A stretch of 5,093 bases of DNA from Candidatus Bathyarchaeota archaeon (GTDB taxonomy: Archaea; Thermoproteota; Bathyarchaeia; Bathyarchaeales; Bathyarchaeaceae), in the NCBI GenBank assembly GCA_029883255.1, contig JAOUJL010000115.1, forward strand, positions 1-5,093. The letters run 5' to 3'. The position numbers and the translations under genes are program-made. The notes under the pieces are model-generated. The model was not told the DNA's origin. It saw nothing but the letters and a program-made list of their open reading frames with translations, and ran no database searches. This document shows positions 1 to 4,724 of the stretch, in pieces. Every line of letters starts with the position of its first letter. Position 1 is the first letter of the stretch.

Positions 1-25
1 AAGGGGCAGTTACGCATATTTTCAT
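1..25 (-). CDS. 5' start of a further gene in the mrp-hydrogenase operon (partial, possibly NifX-type)
   Basis: Only the first eight codons are in the window, reading MKICVTAP, and the gene continues past the left edge. The ATG at 25-23 lies four bases after the TGA of the hydrogenase gene. The sequence GGAAGGTGAT just upstream is a good ribosome binding site, so a real, co-transcribed gene is likely. The opening resembles the MKIAVSAT start of the NifX-type protein at 4123, which fits a dinitrogenase iron-molybdenum cofactor family member. Eight residues cannot prove this. A hydrogenase small subunit or maturation protease is less like this start but not excluded. Confidence 0.5.
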
Positions 26-29
26 TTAA

Positions 30-1490
30 TCACCTTCCAATAGTTTTCAGCAATTTTCGATTATGACTGTATATGTTGACTTGAAGGGGCATTTGACCTA
101 CTGCAAAGTGTGTGGCACAGGCAAGGCAGGGGTCATAAGCCCTGAAAGCCATCTCCACTCTATTCAATAATCCTTCGTTCACGTTGCCACCATGTATAAG
201 GGCTTCAGCCGCATCTTTTATTGAAATGCATATAGCCGGGCTGTTGTTTGTTGTGGCCACTATCAAGTTAACTCGCTTAACTAGAGCTTTTTCATCCAAA
301 ATGTAGTGATGAATCAGAGTACCTCTCGCGGCTTCAATAATCCCAACTCCTTCCCCTGGACGGCGAGGTCTGTTCCTGATATCTCTGCTCGTTATTTCCT
401 CATCCCTGCTTAGCTCTAAGCACCTTTCGGCTGCATACAATAATTCTACCAGTCGGGCCCAGTGAAATGCAAGGGTTGAATGAACAGGCTTTCCGCCGAG
501 GGTTTCATACATTTTATTGTATTCTTGCTGAGCTAGAGGTGTTGTCATGCCTTCAGAGGCGTTCAATCTTCCGAGGGGCCCAACACGATAAATGCCACTG
601 TCTGATCCGCCGACGAAGCCCTTCCAACCCACTTTCTTTAGATACGGAAATTTAACATAGCTCCACTCCTCAATATGCTCTTCAATTACGTCCAGATATT
701 CATGTGGAGCAAACTTCACAAACTCTTTGCCTTCAGGGTCAACAACTCGCACTTTGCCGTCGTAGAAGTTGAGTTTGTTGTTCTCGTCAACCAGGCCCAT
801 GTAATATGTTTTCAGACTGTAAGCATCGCTTAGAACCATGTCCACATAGTTCTTATTCTTCAACACAACATCTTCAAACAATCTTAAACTAAATTTTGCG
901 AACTCAACACTGGATTCTGCCATCTTTTCGATTTCTTGGCGTTCTTCCTCTGTGATGGGTTTAGAAATGCCACCTGGTAGTCCGCAAACGGGATGGGTTG
1001 CCTTTCCCCCAATCATAGCGGTGATTCTCTGGCCGTAAGCTCGATGCTTGATTACTTCTTTGGCGATGTCCAAGCCAACTTTTTTTATTACTCCAAGAAT
1101 GTTTCTTTCACCTGCTGGGGCGTCGGGGCCCACAACAAAGTCCGGCGCACCTAGGAAGTAGAAGTGAAGTGTGTGATCGTAAATCATGTAGCCGCTGTAC
1201 ATGAGTTCCCTGAGTTTTTTAGCTGCTGAGGGAGGATCCACATTGAACGCAGCATCCAAAGCCTTTGTCGACGCGAAATGATGAGCGACAGGACAAACGC
1301 CACATATCCTTGACGTTAGGATTGGCATGTCTTCTGCCTTTCTTCCCTCACAAAACCTTTCGAATCCTCTAAGCTCAGGAACCTGGAAATAGGCGTTTTC
1401 TACGTTTCCCTTTTCGTTCAAGTAAATTTCTATTTTGCCGTGGCCTTCGAGGCGAGTGATTGGGTTTATGGTTATTGTCCTTGCGCTCAT
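30..1490 (-). CDS. [NiFe]-hydrogenase large (catalytic) subunit, group 3 (MvhA/HoxH-like)
   Basis: This 486-residue protein is a soluble group 3 [NiFe]-hydrogenase catalytic subunit, which cleaves or makes H2 at a Ni-Fe(CN)2CO site. The N-terminal motif RICGVCPVAHH supplies Cys63 and Cys66, and DPCLACATH near the end supplies Cys455 and Cys458, so all four metal ligands are present. Glu15 in RLEGH is also conserved. About 25 residues follow His461; this matches the peptide that a maturation endopeptidase removes after Ni insertion. Similarity recalled from memory points to both MvhA (group 3c) and HoxH (group 3d), so the exact subgroup is open. Residue 388 is Ala where EAPRG normally has Pro. 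The start ATG overlaps the mrp stop (ATGA), and GAGG lies upstream inside mrp, so translation is probably coupled. No small-subunit gene precedes it in the operon. Confidence 0.93.
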   Translation of the reverse strand: MSARTITINPITRLEGHGKIEIYLNEKGNVENAYFQVPELRGFERFCEGRKAEDMPILTSRICGVCPVAHHFASTKALDAAFNVDPPSAAKKLRELMYSGYMIYDHTLHFYFLGAPDFVVGPDAPAGERNILGVIKKVGLDIAKEVIKHRAYGQRITAMIGGKATHPVCGLPGGISKPITEEERQEIEKMAESSVEFAKFSLRLFEDVVLKNKNYVDMVLSDAYSLKTYYMGLVDENNKLNFYDGKVRVVDPEGKEFVKFAPHEYLDVIEEHIEEWSYVKFPYLKKVGWKGFVGGSDSGIYRVGPLGRLNASEGMTTPLAQQEYNKMYETLGGKPVHSTLAFHWARLVELLYAAERCLELSRDEEITSRDIRNRPRRPGEGVGIIEAARGTLIHHYILDEKALVKRVNLIVATTNNSPAICISIKDAAEALIHGGNVNEGLLNRVEMAFRAYDPCLACATHFAVGQMPLQVNIYSHNRKLLKTIGR

Positions 1491-2413
1491 TTTCTAGTTC
1501 CTCGCTCACGTAAACTCGGCTTAGGTGGGCTTTCTAATCGCTCTCTGCTCTCTAGAAAACGCTCAATTTTCTTGACGATTTCCATAAACGCCTTTGTTGC
1601 AGGGGAATTCGTGTGTTCGATTATAAAGGGTATGCCTCTGTCGGAGTCCTCACAGATTTCGGGATCTATTGGAATTCTTCCTAGGAAAGGAGTCATCAAG
1701 TCTTCCGCTATCTTTTTTCCTCCCCCAACCTTAAAAATTTCAATTTCTGCCCCGCATTTTGGACATACAAACCCGCTCATGTTCTCGACGATGCCGATGA
1801 CAGGGATGTTCAGTTTCCTAGAGAAGGACACAGCCTTCTTAACGACAATCTGTGAAACCTCCGACGGAATGGTGACTATCACCACTCCGTCCATCTCTGG
1901 GATGAGCTGCATGATGCTCAGGGGCTCATCGCCGGTCCCTGGAGGGAGGTCAATGAAGAGAAATTCGAGTTCTCCCCAGACGATGTCTGACAAGAACTGG
2001 CTAATCGCCTTCATTTTCAAGGGGCCACGCCAGATGACCGGCGACTCATCACTCGGAAGCAGAAAGTCCATGGACACCACCTTGATTCCCATAGGACCCA
2101 TTGCAGGAAACACGCCTGGGGGACCAGCCTGAAGCCTCTGTCCGTGTAAGCCGATGATCTTCGGCACGCAAGGGCCAGTTATGTCTGCGTCAAGGATGCC
2201 TATACCATAAGGGTAACCGTGCATGGCGAAGGCCATCGCTAAGTTCACGGTCACTGTGCTCTTCCCGACTCCACCCTTGCCACTTATCACCGCTATCTTG
2301 TGCTTGATTCTACTCATTTTGGCTTTGAGCCTCTTTTCCTCTTCTTTATAGGCCTGTTTAATCGGATCATCGCTTTCATTAGACTTGGAACCGGAACCAT
2401 GTTTTTTGTTCAT
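1487..2413 (-). CDS. mrp: Mrp/ApbC-family P-loop ATPase, probable Fe-S cluster carrier
   Basis: This 308-residue protein belongs to the Mrp/ApbC/NBP35 branch of the SIMIBI (MinD-like) ATPases. The deviant Walker A motif GKGGVGKST is at 45-53, DADITGP at 76-82, and the Walker B/switch motif FIDLPPGTGDEP at about 154-165. NMSGFVCPKCG carries Cys218 and Cys221, the CxxC that in this family bridges a 4Fe-4S cluster between two subunits. There is no N-terminal four-cysteine ferredoxin-like motif as in eukaryotic NBP35; instead a charged, probably flexible stretch of about 38 residues precedes the ATPase. The family takes up Fe-S clusters and hands them to target proteins in the cytoplasm. GTGAGGAAG lies about 7-10 bases before the ATG and supports this start. 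It is the first gene of the operon and overlaps the hydrogenase by four bases, so the hydrogenase is a plausible client. Confidence 0.93.
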   Translation of the reverse strand: MNKKHGSGSKSNESDDPIKQAYKEEEKRLKAKMSRIKHKIAVISGKGGVGKSTVTVNLAMAFAMHGYPYGIGILDADITGPCVPKIIGLHGQRLQAGPPGVFPAMGPMGIKVVSMDFLLPSDESPVIWRGPLKMKAISQFLSDIVWGELEFLFIDLPPGTGDEPLSIMQLIPEMDGVVIVTIPSEVSQIVVKKAVSFSRKLNIPVIGIVENMSGFVCPKCGAEIEIFKVGGGKKIAEDLMTPFLGRIPIDPEICEDSDRGIPFIIEHTNSPATKAFMEIVKKIERFLESRERLESPPKPSLRERGTRK

Positions 2414-2484
2414 GAACGTTCTTCCTCACGTTTTTGGCAAATTGAACATTCTGTGCGGTTTCTGCATCAGAGTGTTTGATCCAT

Positions 2485-2503
2485 AAACTATATTTAATAG
2501 TTT
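2485..2503. promoter_or_regulatory. Inverted repeat around the TATA box (candidate operator)
   Basis: AAACTA (2485-2490) and TAGTTT (2498-2503) form perfect inverted 6-base arms around a 7-base AT spacer that is the likely TATA core. Further GTTT/AAAC half-sites lie close by: GTTT at 2474-2477 and 2505-2508, and AAAC at 2512-2515 and 2516-2519. Such a dyad between a regulator and the divergent operon is a natural binding site for the adjacent Lrp/AsnC protein. Binding here would block the basal transcription factors. The repeat is seen; its use as an operator is inferred, and AT-rich promoters can produce such repeats by chance. Confidence 0.4.
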
Positions 2504-2519
2504 CGTTTATAAAACAAAC

Positions 2520-2524
2520 AGGTG
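2520..2524 (+). promoter_or_regulatory. Ribosome binding site deciding the Lrp/AsnC start
   Basis: AGGTG ends six bases before the GTG at 2531, which is good Shine-Dalgarno spacing. The earlier in-frame GTG at 2522 lies inside this site and has no site of its own. Starting at 2531 also gives MDEIDRKI, the usual opening of Lrp/AsnC proteins. Confidence 0.6.
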
Positions 2525-2530
2525 TCTCCC

Positions 2531-3100
2531 GTGGACGAAATCGATCGAAAGATAATTTCGCAACTTCAGTTGGACGGGCGAACGACCCTTGAAGAGCTAG
2601 GGAAAATCGTTGGTTACACAAGCATGGGGGCAAAGAAAAGGTTGAAGAAGCTTCTTGGACAGAACGTCATCAGAGTTTCAGCCTTGGTCAACCTAGAATC
2701 ATTAAAACTTTGTGCAGCCATCCTATTCCTTGAAATTGAAACCGCTGAAGTCATGCATAGGATTCTCGAACGCTTCAGAAACTGTCCCAGAGTGATTCAC
2801 ATGTTCACCACGCTGGGAGGATACAACCTCATCGCCCTCGTAGTGGCGGAGGACCAAGACACCCTTGAAAGTATATCAATAGAGAAATGCTCTATAAGAA
2901 GCAACAAAGGAATCCGCAGATCCGAGTTCTACCCTATAGGCGCCGTTCATTACTCTCCATTCCTATCAGTTAGGGAACATCTCACACACAAGGAAAGAAC
3001 AATCAGTCCATGTAATGTCGATTGTGGACCTTGCCAGAGATATAAATCAAAAAAATGCGTTGGATGCCCAACGACACATTACTACCATGGCTCCCTCTAA
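2531..3100 (+). CDS. Lrp/AsnC-family transcription regulator with C-terminal cysteine cluster
   Basis: From the preferred GTG start this is 189 residues. The N-terminus MDEIDRKIISQLQLDGRTTL leads into a winged helix-turn-helix (about 18-45). An alpha/beta ligand-binding and dimerization (RAM-like) domain follows at about 55-136. The protein then departs from the usual 140-160-residue family length. Residues 161-179 carry five cysteines spaced C-x3-C-x2-C-x7-C-x2-C, ending in a GCPTTHYYHG segment. This spacing suggests a Zn or Fe-S site, so the regulator may sense metal, redox or oxygen rather than an amino acid; that is inference. It is divergent from the mrp-hydrogenase operon across a promoter containing a dyad, so control of that operon and of itself is likely. 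An in-frame GTG at 2522 would add three residues but lies inside the ribosome binding site. Confidence 0.88.
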   Translation: MDEIDRKIISQLQLDGRTTLEELGKIVGYTSMGAKKRLKKLLGQNVIRVSALVNLESLKLCAAILFLEIETAEVMHRILERFRNCPRVIHMFTTLGGYNLIALVVAEDQDTLESISIEKCSIRSNKGIRRSEFYPIGAVHYSPFLSVREHLTHKERTISPCNVDCGPCQRYKSKKCVGCPTTHYYHGSL

Positions 3101-3139
3101 CGCTTCTCTTTTAGACTTTCTAGGTGAAATGTTTTGCTA
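3101..3139. terminator. Convergent intergenic gap, possible pyrimidine-rich terminator for the Lrp gene
   Basis: The Lrp/AsnC gene and the DUF134 gene end tail to tail across 39 bases. Pyrimidine-rich runs at about 3103-3111 and 3117-3120 could serve as a T-rich archaeal terminator on the plus strand. No stable hairpin is evident and no comparable T-run is seen on the minus strand, so this is weak. Confidence 0.25.
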
Positions 3140-3478
3140 TTAGGGCGACCGGTTAGGTTCAGAAATAAATGGGGCAATACGCAGCGGCCTTCCTTCAGTC
3201 AGGGCTTGAGCGGTTTTCTTTCTCGCACTTTGTATGAGCCTCCAGACTGTTCCTCTAGAGATACCCATTCTCTCTCCAGCCTCCTCCTGAGAGAGCCCTT
3301 CTAGGTCTACTAGTCTAAGGGCTTCAAGTTCGGCTGGCTCGAGGTAGATGGGTTCTGGATTCCCTTGAGGAGTTGGAGTGAATTTGTCTACGGTTGGAAC
3401 CTTTTCTATACTGATTGGTTTTGGGAGCCGCCCTCTTCTGCCGCGTCTGCGCCTACGTCTCCATCCCATGTTAATCAT
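3140..3478 (-). CDS. DUF134 (UPF0251) family predicted DNA-binding protein
   Basis: This 112-residue protein shows the DUF134 signature: ELEALRLVDLEGLSQEEAGERMGIS (50-74) followed by a recognition helix, RGTVWRLIQSARKKTAQAL, and then GRPLRI. The helix-turn-helix at about 62-83 resembles sigma-70 region 4, so DNA binding is expected; targets are not well established for the family. The N-terminus has an Arg block (residues 7-17) in place of the usual short Pro/Arg opening and may contact DNA or RNA nonspecifically. The ATG at 3478 sits about 26 bases from the AT box at 3499-3510, the distance for a leaderless archaeal message; an in-frame ATG at 3469 is the alternative. The gene is divergent from the DUF5320/NifX-type operon and is its most likely local regulator. 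Confidence 0.88.
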   Translation of the reverse strand: MINMGWRRRRRRGRRGRLPKPISIEKVPTVDKFTPTPQGNPEPIYLEPAELEALRLVDLEGLSQEEAGERMGISRGTVWRLIQSARKKTAQALTEGRPLRIAPFISEPNRSP

Positions 3479-3498
3479 TTCTTAATTTACACCGCAAC

Positions 3499-3510
3499 AT
3501 TTATATATTT
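3499..3510. promoter_or_regulatory. Shared TATA-like box of the divergent DUF134 and DUF5320-NifX promoters
   Basis: ATTTATATATTT is close to symmetric and is the only strong AT box in the 99-base gap, so it may serve both directions. Toward the right it would start transcription near 3530, giving a leader of about 48 bases with a strong ribosome binding site. Toward the left it would start near 3478-3480, giving a leaderless or nearly leaderless DUF134 message. Position and composition are seen; transcription starts are inferred. Confidence 0.55.
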
Positions 3511-3549
3511 TTGTGCACTATTCCACAATTGATTATGTGCATAAGCACA
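3511..3549. promoter_or_regulatory. Two adjacent inverted repeats, candidate operator
   Basis: TTGTG-N8-CACAA occupies 3511-3528, and TGTGC-ATAA-GCACA occupies 3536-3549. Both are perfect in their arms and share a TTGTGC/GCACA-like half-site. Their centres are about 23 bases apart, roughly two helical turns. They lie directly beside the TATA-like box and over the expected plus-strand transcription start, where a bound protein would repress. DUF134 or the Lrp-type protein are the obvious candidates. The repeats are seen; the binding protein is inferred. Confidence 0.45.
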
Positions 3550-3562
3550 AAATAAAGATTTC

Positions 3563-3570
3563 GGAGGTGA
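3563..3570 (+). promoter_or_regulatory. Strong ribosome binding site of the first DUF5320-like gene
   Basis: GGAGGTGA is a full-length match to the archaeal anti-Shine-Dalgarno sequence, seven bases before the ATG at 3578. It suggests this operon is translated at a high level. Confidence 0.8.
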
Positions 3571-3577
3571 AAAGAAC

Positions 3578-3886
3578 ATGGGTTGGCGAGGAAGAGGCGG
3601 AGGTTGGTCAGGACCATGGCCTGGAAGAGGACCCTTCAGCTATCTACCACCTGGGCAGAGACCAGGTTGGTTGTATGGTAGAGGAGCATGCTGGTGGCTT
3701 TTTGCCCCATATCTTCAGACAACGGTTCCTACCGCTGTCGTTCCACCTACGACGGTTCCTGCAACTCCCTTTGTGCCTCCTACATTCACGAAGGAACAGG
3801 AAACGCAGATGCTGAAGCAACAGATGGCGGCCCTCGAGTCACAGCTTAACTCTATCAGAAAAAGATTGGAAGAGCTGGGCAAGTGA
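3578..3886 (+). CDS. DUF5320-like small Gly/Trp-rich coiled-coil protein
   Basis: This 102-residue protein has three parts. Residues 1-47 are rich in Gly, Arg, Pro and aromatic residues, with six tryptophans and one cysteine (Cys38, in GRGACWW). Residues 48-70 form a Thr/Pro/Val linker with TTVP repeats. Residues 72-100 are a predicted coiled coil, beginning KEQE and ending IRKRLEEL. This layout fits the DUF5320 family, which is often found beside NifX-type and DUF134 genes. The family's function is not known to me. The coil matches the tails of the next two proteins without gaps, so hetero-oligomers are likely. There is no signal peptide. The next gene begins one base after the stop, in a tightly packed operon. 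Confidence 0.8.
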   Translation: MGWRGRGGGWSGPWPGRGPFSYLPPGQRPGWLYGRGACWWLFAPYLQTTVPTAVVPPTTVPATPFVPPTFTKEQETQMLKQQMAALESQLNSIRKRLEELGK

Positions 3887-3887
3887 G

Positions 3888-4118
3888 ATGGAGGATATGT
3901 CTATGTATCCGTATGGATATCCCTGGTTCTGGGGTAGATGCCGATGGTTTCCTTGGTTGCCGAGATGGTGGTGGTCGGGCATATATGGGCCGTTAACACC
4001 GTACGCGACGATTCCTAAAGAACAAGAGATAGCCATGTTAGAGAATCAAGCGAAACTGTTAGAGCAAGCATTAGAGCAGATTAGAAAACGGTTGGAAGAA
4101 CTGAAAAAAGAGGAGTAA
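3888..4118 (+). CDS. DUF5320-like very Trp-rich small coiled-coil protein
   Basis: From the ATG at 3888 this is 76 residues. The first half is extremely aromatic: seven Trp and several Tyr and Phe between residues 7 and 39, with a single Cys18 in WGRCRW. The second half, residues 44-72, is a coiled coil from KEQE to IRKRLEEL that is collinear with the tails of both neighbours. Compared with the upstream protein the Thr/Pro linker is almost missing, so it looks like a shortened paralogue. The start is uncertain: GGAGG at 3890-3894 is spaced eight bases from the ATG at 3903, which would give a 71-residue protein starting MYPYGYPW. The ATG at 3888 has no clear site but could be reached by coupling from the stop one base before it. 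Function unknown; metal or protein binding through the aromatic half is only a guess. Confidence 0.75.
   Translation: MEDMSMYPYGYPWFWGRCRWFPWLPRWWWSGIYGPLTPYATIPKEQEIAMLENQAKLLEQALEQIRKRLEELKKEE
4111..4115 (+). promoter_or_regulatory. Ribosome binding site for the TTG-started fusion gene
   Basis: AGGAG lies at the end of the preceding gene, immediately before its TAA, and seven bases before the TTG at 4123. It supports the unusual TTG start, as does the resulting MKIAVSAT opening, which is the normal beginning of this domain family. Confidence 0.65.
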
Positions 4119-4122
4119 TATC

Positions 4123-4710
4123 TTGAAGATTGCAGTATCAGCGACAAGTGAGAGCTTAGACGCCCAGATAGACCCAAGGTTTGGCAGGTGCCCATACTTT
4201 GTGATCGTGGATTCCGAAACTATGAAGTTTGAGGCGGTTCCGAACGTTGCTTCAGGCGCGATGAGTGGGGCTGGAATCCAAGCGGCACAGATGATAGCCA
4301 GCAGAGGAGTTAAAGTGGTGGTCACCGGAAACGTTGGGCCAAACGCGTTCCAAGCGTTGTCAGCCGGAATCGATGTCATAACTGGTGTATTTGGCACAGT
4401 CAGAGAAGTGGTTGAGAAATTTAAGAGCGGTCAACTACAAAAAATCACTGCTCCCACCACATCCATGGGGTTCGGGATGGGAGGAGGCTTCGGGATGGGT
4501 AGGGGGCGCGGAGGCGGACGTGGAATGGGCTTCAGGCGTTGGCAAGGCACTGGACTATCTCCACAAGCACCGACAACCACTCCAGCAATCCCCCCTGTGC
4601 TACCTCAGATGTCAAAGGAACAAGAGGTCCAGATGTTAGAGAACCAGATGAAAAGCATGCAGAAGCAGTTGAGTCAGATCAGAAAAAGACTAAAAGAGCT
4701 TAGGGAGTAG
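4123..4710 (+). CDS. NifX/NifB-type dinitrogenase Fe-Mo cofactor domain fused to Gly-rich linker and DUF5320-like coiled coil
   Basis: Residues 1-110 are a dinitrogenase iron-molybdenum cofactor (PF02579-type) domain. It starts MKIAVSATSESLDAQIDPRFGRCPYF with Cys23, then shows SGAGIQAAQ (48-56), VVVTGNVGPNAFQAL (65-79) and the closing GTVREVVEKFKSG. Relatives (NifX, NifY, the C-terminus of NifB, and the Desulfovibrio orange protein) bind metal-sulfur clusters, so a cluster carrier role is plausible. A Gly/Met/Arg-rich stretch follows (about 116-142), then a Pro/Thr linker, then a coiled coil at 165-193 matching the two upstream proteins. At 195 residues it is far longer than the usual 105-130, and the extra part reads like an appended DUF5320 protein. 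The start codon is TTG, four bases after the previous stop. The coil probably docks it with its neighbours. Confidence 0.88.
   Translation: MKIAVSATSESLDAQIDPRFGRCPYFVIVDSETMKFEAVPNVASGAMSGAGIQAAQMIASRGVKVVVTGNVGPNAFQALSAGIDVITGVFGTVREVVEKFKSGQLQKITAPTTSMGFGMGGGFGMGRGRGGGRGMGFRRWQGTGLSPQAPTTTPAIPPVLPQMSKEQEVQMLENQMKSMQKQLSQIRKRLKELRE
4467..4506 (+). other. G-rich tract with six G-runs inside the fusion gene
   Basis: On the coding strand, runs of three or more G occur at 4467-4470, 4474-4476, 4479-4481, 4492-4494, 4497-4499 and 4502-4506. Loops are short apart from one of ten bases. This meets the usual pattern for a possible G-quadruplex in the DNA or message. It also encodes the Gly/Met-rich linker and contains an imperfect direct repeat built on TTCGGGATGGG, so codon composition alone may explain it. 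Confidence 0.4.
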
Positions 4711-4719
4711 AAGGAGTGA
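4711..4719 (+). promoter_or_regulatory. Ribosome binding site deciding the last gene's start
   Basis: AAGGAGTGA ends five bases before the ATG at 4725. An in-frame GTG at 4716 lies inside this site, so it is unlikely to be used. Confidence 0.7.
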
Positions 4720-4724
4720 CGGTT

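Larger units (their letters stand above)
2414..2530. promoter_or_regulatory. Divergent promoter region between mrp operon and Lrp/AsnC gene
   Basis: This gap separates two genes read in opposite directions, so it should hold both promoters. The AT-rich core TATATTTAATAG at 2489-2500 is a TATA-like box usable on either strand. On the minus strand it reads ATTAAATATA preceded by CGAAACT, which resembles an archaeal BRE plus TATA box. On the plus strand it would place transcription start near 2519, giving a leader of about 12 bases before the GTG at 2531. A second AT box, TTTATAAAA, lies at 2506-2514. Assignment is by eye. Confidence 0.6.

Noticed and set aside
1440..2132. Long plus-strand open frame of about 230 codons opposite mrp
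   Set aside because: It is antisense to a clear Mrp ATPase with all motifs, resembles no protein family, and has no ribosome binding site.
1487..2413. Mrp-like ATPase as a MinD/ParA cell-division or partition protein
   Set aside because: The CPKCG pair after NMSGF, and the lack of a ParB partner or MinD membrane-targeting tail, favour the Fe-S carrier branch.
2379..2633. Minus-strand open frame of 84 codons across the divergent promoter
   Set aside because: It overlaps the Lrp/AsnC helix-turn-helix and the mrp start, and its translation has no recognizable features.
3513..3815. Plus-strand open frame of 100 codons overlapping the first DUF5320-like gene
   Set aside because: It starts inside the promoter dyads without a binding site and shadows a frame with a strong GGAGGTGA and a clear coiled coil.
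4071..4397. Minus-strand open frame of 108 codons opposite the NifX-type domain
   Set aside because: The sense frame encodes a recognizable PF02579-type domain; the antisense frame is a shadow.
4385..4639. Plus-strand open frame of 84 codons in the Gly-rich part of the fusion gene
   Set aside because: It is an out-of-frame reading of GC-rich linker sequence, with no start signal and no family resemblance.
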